Origin: Asterochloris sp. CNOR1
Lineage: Eukaryota > Chlorophyta > Trebouxiophyceae > Trebouxiales > Trebouxiaceae
Direction: 5' to 3'
DNA: 64,000 nucleotides
Assembly (NCBI GenBank): GCA_963969365.1
Contig: OZ017761.1
Location: 1,364,001-1,428,000 of the forward strand
The position numbers and the translations under genes were made by a program. This document shows, piece by piece, positions 58,457 through 64,000 of the stretch. Below the pieces are notes generated by a model. It was not told where the DNA came from and ran no database searches. It saw only the letters and a program-made list of their open reading frames with translations. The stretch's first letter is position 1. Each line of letters opens with the position of its first letter.

Positions 58457-61400
58457 ATGGCTAACACAGAGCAGAGGGGGGTGGTCTCTGAGGGGGTGCC
58501 AGATGCTGATCAGCAGAAGGCAGCAGAGGTCATGCCTGCACCAACCAAGAAAGCCAAGCCAGCTGTGCCCCTATTCTCTGCCAATGGCACCAGCAGCAAA
58601 CCTCTTACTTCTGGAGACAGCCTGCCACAGCCAGGTGCCTCTCAGTTCCTAGCCAGCAAGCATTGAATCTGCAGCATTGTATGGCAATGGCACCTGACCT
58701 GCACTTTGTACGCTCTGCAGATGCTGCCAGAGCAGCTGCAGCAGCTGCTGCTGCCAAGGCGGCGCAGAGGGCTGCCCACCTCACGCCTGCACAGCGAGAA
58801 CGCTTCATCAATGATGCAGCGGCACAGGTGACATCACTTTCCTAAGCCCTTTTCTGGCATCCAGGGCTATGTATGTTTGGCAGCATCCACTCCCTGCATG
58901 CCGGCGTCAGCTCCAGTGCATGTGCAGTGCAGTTTGCGACCTGTGACAGTGTGCAACGCTCAGTGCACCACCAGCCTGCATCAAGGCAACTCCTTCACTC
59001 CTCTCCTGCAGGCGGTGCACCAGCAGCAGGCCGCTGCAGCGCAGGAGCGGAGGGTGCCGGCCGGGAAGGGTGCCCAAGAAGCTGATGCTGACAAAGCATC
59101 TGAGACCGGCAGAGCTGCAGCGTCTTACGTGCCACCCAAATGGGCAGGCGTGCCAGAAGGGTGGGTCAGTCCGTCATGCTGAAGCCTGTCGTCCAGCAGG
59201 GTAACCAAGCCCCTATTGCTCGGCTCTGGCTTGCCCTGTGCCGTTTGCTTGCTCGCAGTCAAGTGAGCAGATAGTGGGATGCAGGCACAGCAGGACAAGG
59301 CAAATAGCCCTCCAAGCGGCGCTCAGGGAGGCACGGCGATCCGCAGCACAGCTGAATATGCAGCTGCCAGCACAGCACGCATCACAGGCTTGCCGCCTGC
59401 TGCCTGTGCCCCCTTGCTGCCACATGTCACAGCTGACTGCAGGTCAATATCCCTTCAGGTAGTCCTGCAGCCGTCCCCTGCAGGTGCCAGCATGCCCTGC
59501 ACAGAGACAAGCTTGCCTGCCCTCATTTGCTTCAAGTGGGGCGGATGGCACTCTCTGCCTTGCAGGGCCGACCTTGCCCTAATCCTGACAATTGATTGCA
59601 GGATTGAGTACACCATAGAAGTCATGAAGGGAGGTGCCAGCCTGGAGAAGAGGAACGTACACGCCAAGGACCACTACACTTTTGGGAGGAACCCTGAGTG
59701 TGACTTCCACCTCGAGCACCCCTCCATCTCGCGGGTGCACGCTGTGCTGCAGTACAAGGCTGAGGGTGAGCATGCTGTGCTGGCTGGGTCCAGCGCAGCA
59801 TGTCCAGAATCCAGCATCATGTGTACGATGGCACCTGTTAGGGGATGCAGCGCAAGGCCAATGTGCCTGTGCCATACATCATGGCAGCTATCTGCCTTGG
59901 CTTCGATCCATGTTCCAGGTTCACGCCGTGCTGCGGTACAGGGCTAAGGGTGTGACACCACTGAATTGCACCTGCGGGGGGCCTGCTCATGTGTGGAAGC
60001 AACCACATGCTGTGAAACGCCATGCTGGCTGAGGGTGAGCCTGCCTTGCTGGAACGGGCCAAAGCAGCTGGGATGCAGCAGGACAGCGCAGTACTCACAA
60101 GTGTTCTCAAGGGGGCTGCAGTGCAAGGCTGAGGGTCACCTGCCTGACTCGTCTGGCACATCATGAGGGTCTACTCTGACGCATTTTGTTTGCATATTGC
60201 ATGGGCTGCCCCGCTGCTATCATGTATGCCCAGTGCAAGCTTGAGCCGCCGGCGCTGATGCTTTCCTCATTGTGCAGCGCCATGACAGCCTGCCTTGCCC
60301 CACTGCAATGAGAGCCTCTGTGATGGCATTACAGCTGTCAACACTGGGCCATTGCAATGTTCCTGTGCATGCAGGAGCTGCCTCCTGTGCCTGCCACAAA
60401 TTATGCAGGAAACTTGTTCCTGTACGACTTCGGCAGCAACCTCCTTGCCTCATTGCCTGCTCAATTGTGGGCCAGCTTACGCTACATCAGATGCAAGTGG
60501 TGCTGCATGTGCAGGTGACTCATTTCTGTACGACTGTGGCAGCGCCCATGGCACCTTCATGAACAAGCAGCGCCTCAAGCCCAAGGTGTTTGCTCCCATC
60601 AGGTCTGCCTAGTGAGTGCTCAACACTGGAACTTGCCTGGATCCACATCTGCTCACGACAGGTGGAGCGCGGCATCTATTGTTGGCGCACAGACACAATT
60701 CAGCGGTCCCCCTGCATCGCATGCTTCATGCAGCCTGGGAGATGTATGGCCTGCAGTGGTGGCTTGTGGTGTTTGCTCACAGCTCCTATGCTGCTGCAAA
60801 GGGTGCAGCCTGCAGCACACGATGCAATGCCTGCAGCCTTCCTCTGCAAAGCTTGTGCGGTGGCCTGCAGGGTTGGCGACCTTATCAAATTTGGGCAGAG
60901 CACCCGCTTATGCCTGCTTTGGGGGCCTGAGGAGCTGCTGCCCGACGAGGGGCTCAATAGGGAGCAGCGCCGGCAGCAGGCAGCCATGAAGGTACAGCTT
61001 GTGACGTATCATTCAGCTTGTTCACTGGTGTCACAGGATTTCGTACCGATCGCTGGCAGTGGGCAGCAGTCAAGGTCATGCTCGTGACCCAGAAATGCAA
61101 CCTGCCTGCCAGTTGGGATGTGTCCGGCATAGCATGCAAGCAGCAGGCAGCAATCGAGGTCAAGATTGTGATTGCCAGAAAGGCAACTAGTTTGTGATTG
61201 CCAGAAAGGCAACTAGTTTGCATCTCGTCATGCATTCAGCACAGAATGCAAGCAGCAAGCAGCTGGCAGCAACGAGTCACAAGTGCGTGTGACTCGAAGT
61301 CCAGCTGACTCGTCTCTTTGCATGAATTTCATGGACAGAAGCTAGCCCATGCACTGGCCCTGGGGAACTCATCAGTCTGTGGCTCATGCTCCTCGCAAGT

Positions 61401-63930
61401 GACCTGCTGGCCTGGCTGCCCAACAGTCACAGGCCCCACGCCTGGGGCCGTGCTGACAATACTGTTGTTGCTGCTGACAGGCCAAGGAGAGGCGGCAGGC
61501 CAAGGAGGCACGCGTCTCTGAGACGCAGATGGCAGCAGCGTTGCAGGGAGGAGCCACCTGGGGCATGATGGAGGATGCACCAGAGGAGCTGGATGATGTC
61601 GATGAGAACAATGGTGGGTGCAGGGGCATGCATGTGCAAGTGGGCTGCGTTGCACGGTCCCTCGCTGCACCATATGTGCATGCTGCTTGCAGGGGTTTGA
61701 ACAAGAGTGGGGCTTGGCCACAAGGATGGGCAGCTTGAGCAGAATTCTGTGGTGATCATCAGCACACCACAGGGGCACGCTGTTGACAGGGCTGCTGCAC
61801 GCAGAAAGTCCACATTGTTGCCTGCCTGGGCTGATCTGTCCAACATGACTTGTACTGCAGCTCAACCTGCATCACTGTAGCAGCAAGTGTCCCGCCTGGA
61901 TACACATGAGTGGCTTATCAGTTTTTGAAACCTGAGACCGCTGTCTTTGCAGCCTCGAGCTGGCTGCCTGTGCTTCCCACTGCACAGCTTATGTGCAAGC
62001 TAGCTGATCACGCAACCTGCTGGAAAGTGGCCCTGCCCTGCTGCAGTGGATTGTCATATTGCAATGGGTGTGACCAACAAGGTGCAGCTGAAGCTTGCTC
62101 GCCAGTGGGGGGCCTGTGCTGCTCATCTGCAGACTGGCTGACAACACTCCTGGCAGCACAGCTCCTCAGACGCACTTGTGGGTCAAGACATGCGTCTTGC
62201 TGAAATTACCTGTCCTGCTGCAGTGGACTGGCGCATCTTCTCGCAAAGCCACGCCCTGACTGACAAGCAGCAGAAGACTGCTGAGAAGATTCGCCAGAGG
62301 GAGCGGACAATCCACAACCTGCAGACTGAGACAGACCGGATTCGTGTGAGCCGCTGCCGTCACGCTGGGTGCTTGGTCCCGTTCCCTGTCAAAGTTGTTC
62401 CTGCCCCAGCTGCATCTGCTGAGTAGTGGCATCTCTGCAGTTGCAGATTTGCCCTGAGCTGCACTGCTCTGCATCAAGTCAGGGCATTGCTGGACAGAGT
62501 GTGGACTCTGGGTGCCATGTCAGGTATATGACTTGCTGTTCAGGTGCCACTCAACAGGCCATGGAGAGGTGACGTGCAGGAGCTGTCTGTGGGGCAGGTT
62601 GCCACCATGTTCTCACTCACTGGGACTTCACATGTACCAAGCTAACAGCACATGCTGTTGCTGCAGGCCAAGGAGAACAATGTGCAGGAGCTGTCTGCGG
62701 GGCAGGTCACCACAATGGCCGCAATGAGAAGGTCATTGAGAAGCTGTCAGGTCAGCCTGCCACATACAACCTCAAAAGATGCCTCACTGTGCCGTGGTGC
62801 AACGAGAAGGTCATTTAGAGGCTGTCGGGTCAGCCTGCCACGTGTGATTCCCAAAAGATGCCTCACTGCCGTGGGCAAAGGGCATGCTTGCCTGCCTGTC
62901 TGCCCGGGAGCCCTGTGTGCTGGGACAAGGGCTCTGGCAGGATGGCAGCGGTCGCTGCAGAATGCTTTCCGCAAGCTCTGCTTCTTTCAGCAGTGGTCAG
63001 GCAAGCTCTTGTGCAGGCATGTGCCTGCCCTGGTCAAGGTGACTTGTGGTACGCCTGCATGGGGCCTTTGCCCTGGCTGGAACTGACTTGATATTTATGC
63101 TGACGACATCCAGCTTGCCAGATTGTGACCAGACAGGAGGCGCCTGACCTTATGCATTTCTGTTCTGCTGCAGAGGAGGTGGATGACCTGGATGAGGTGC
63201 TAAACGAGTCCATTGCTGCCTCCATCGGCTCCAAGAAGAAGGCTGCGGCAGAGCTTGAAAGCAAGGGCAAGCGCAAGCGCCACCGTGACGATGACTTGGA
63301 AGATGATCTGTGAGCCCTCGCCAGCTGTGTTGTGTGCGTAGTCAGGTGTCCTCTGCAGCTTGGCAGTGGTCACAGGCATGTGAGGGTTGTCGGGTGATCC
63401 CATGCTTGGTCATGGAGATTAGCTGTTGCTCTAGTGGCTGGGCCTGGGGTAAGCGGCACGAAGACGACGATCTGTGACTCGTTGCCAGCTGTGGGAACAG
63501 CATGAATTCATGGAATGGCAGGGATGGGTGTGGCCGATGGGATCTGCAGCTGCATTGAGCACAGCCGCCTACTTCCTTCCTGTCAGGCGAGCCAGCTTGG
63601 CCTCAAAGGAACACCCCCCCCCCCCCCCCCCCCCCCCTCCCGGGCCAGGTTCACACTACCCCTGCTGCAGCTTGCCATGGGGGTGCATTGGGCCCTGGCA
63701 GGCCTCCCCCTAGGCACTCTAGTCAGCACAGCAAGTGTCACCTGCAGTTTCCTTCACCTGGCCTGACAGCTGCCACATCCACTGGCACAGGCTCATGACA
63801 AACCTTCCCTGCGCCCTGCAGTGATGACGACTCCGATGAGTTCTTCGACCGCACTGCTGGCAAGGCTAAGCTGAAGCGTGCCAAGGCGCAGGAGCCGGCC
63901 TTGGACGCAGCCACCCTGTACGGCAAGAAG
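58457..63930 (+). CDS. Kanadaptin (SLC4A1AP-like FHA-domain protein), 3' end outside window
   Basis: Exons: 58457-58634, 58721-58827, 59012-59160, 59602-59765, 60515-60602, 60871-60991, 61481-61613, 62224-62345, 62667-about 62750, 63174-63309 and 63822-63930, then a donor leading off the window. The FHA domain reads YTIEVMKGGASLEKR, HYTFGRNPECDFHLEHPSIS and RVHAVLQYKAEG, then FLYDCGSAHGTFMNKQRL and VGDLIKFGQSTR, so the phosphothreonine-binding Arg, Ser and His positions are kept. Downstream are the family's WGM segment, a Lys/Glu coiled coil (DKQQKTAEKIRQRERTI) and the acidic DDDSDEFFDRT motif. Kanadaptin is a conserved nuclear protein linked to RNA processing in other eukaryotes. Frame breaks once near 62720. 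The N-terminal third is Ala/Gln-rich and poorly conserved, as usual. Confidence 0.88.
59731..60145 (+). repeat. Repeated copies of the FHA-exon 3' end
   Basis: The exon end VHAVLQYKAEG|GTGAGC (59735-59770) is repeated at 59915-59955 (VHAVLRYRAKG, then GTGTGA) and more weakly at 60100-60140 (LQCKAEG, then GTCACC). A partial copy of the GCTGAGGGTGAGC border also occurs near 60028. Confidence 0.8.
60407..60560 (+). repeat. Decayed copy of the next FHA exon start
   Basis: GNLFLYDFGSN at 60409-60441 mirrors GDSFLYDCGSA at 60515-60547, the real exon, and both follow a GCAG. The upstream copy falls out of frame within 20 codons. Confidence 0.75.
61168..61219. repeat. Exact 26-base direct repeat, two copies
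   Basis: Units 61168-61193 and 61194-61219 are identical and directly adjacent, in the intron after the exon ending at 60991. The identity suggests a recent duplication, unlike the older exon-derived repeats. Confidence 0.9.
62560..62874 (+). repeat. Tandem copies around a kanadaptin coiled-coil exon
   Basis: Bases 62721-62797 and 62799-62874 are a 78-base tandem repeat covering the exon end, its GTCAGC donor and 45 bases of intron. The second copy has an in-frame TAG. A separate copy of the exon's first half (GTGCAGGAGCTGTCTG) lies upstream at 62575-62590. Confidence 0.85.
63280..63500 (+). repeat. Copy of an acidic-exon end in the following intron
   Basis: The exon end near 63268-63325 (GCAAGCGCAAGCGCCACCG... 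then GATCTGTGAGCCCTCGCCAG) has a shortened copy at 63450-63495 (TAAGCGGCACGAAGACGACG then ATCTGTGACTCGTTGCCAG). The donor is altered from GTGAGC to GTGACT. Confidence 0.75.
63614..63637. repeat. 24-base C homopolymer
   Basis: An uninterrupted run of 24 C, followed by TCCCGGGCC, lies in the last complete kanadaptin intron. Runs this long are length-unstable and prone to sequencing error, so the exact length is uncertain. Confidence 0.9.
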
Positions 63931-64000
63931 GTCAGCAGCATGCACTCTGCCCGCCCCACTTAAAGGACACGTCTCCACTGCTTGATCCTGCCGGGAGGGA

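Noticed and set aside
1-64000. tRNA, rRNA, CRISPR, transposon and viral genes
   Set aside because: I looked for T-loop boxes, regular spaced repeats, terminal inverted repeats with transposase frames, reverse transcriptase and capsid motifs, and saw none.

Overview
The window is nuclear DNA from a green alga. Genes are split into many short exons by introns of about 100-600 bases. Most acceptors end in CTGCAG and most donors are GTGAGC/GTGAGT, with a minority of GC donors. The gene content is plastid and eukaryotic: a DWARF27-type isomerase, a plastid-type ABC1/UbiB kinase, kanadaptin, F-box/LRR and Armadillo-type proteins. A trebouxiophyte-like chlorophyte fits best. This is inference from gene content and intron style, because no rRNA or organelle marker is present. 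Gene models were built by hand from splice sites plus reading-phase continuity, and several close exactly in frame.

Layout. Bases 1-3219 (-): F-box/LRR protein, cut by the left edge. 3873-6723 (+): four-helix membrane protein of 397 residues. About 7198-22393 (+): a very long gene with a low-complexity N-terminal half containing Cys pairs and an Armadillo/HEAT-like C-terminal half. 23016-25379 (+): unrecognised basic, Ser-rich protein of 186 residues. 25623-27129 (-): DWARF27-like beta-carotene isomerase, 285 residues, head to head with 27579-35089 (+): ABC1/UbiB kinase, about 761 residues. 35538-58238 (-): three tandem paralogues, each encoding MGC[ST]xS lipidation motif, GAF domain, PAS-like domain and a kinase-like domain lacking key catalytic residues. 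58457 to the right edge (+): kanadaptin (FHA domain protein), cut by the edge.

Two things stand out. First, the 22.7-kb tandem array of three N-terminally lipidated GAF-PAS-pseudokinases looks like a membrane-tethered sensory family that expanded locally. Second, introns across the window carry decayed, tandemly repeated copies of neighbouring exon ends, often with the splice site attached. At least a dozen cases occur in eight genes' worth of sequence, which suggests local exon-end duplication is a dominant process shaping introns here.

The D27/ABC1K pair shares one upstream region and both products are expected in the plastid, so they may be co-regulated. No transposon, tRNA, rRNA or CRISPR array was recognised.
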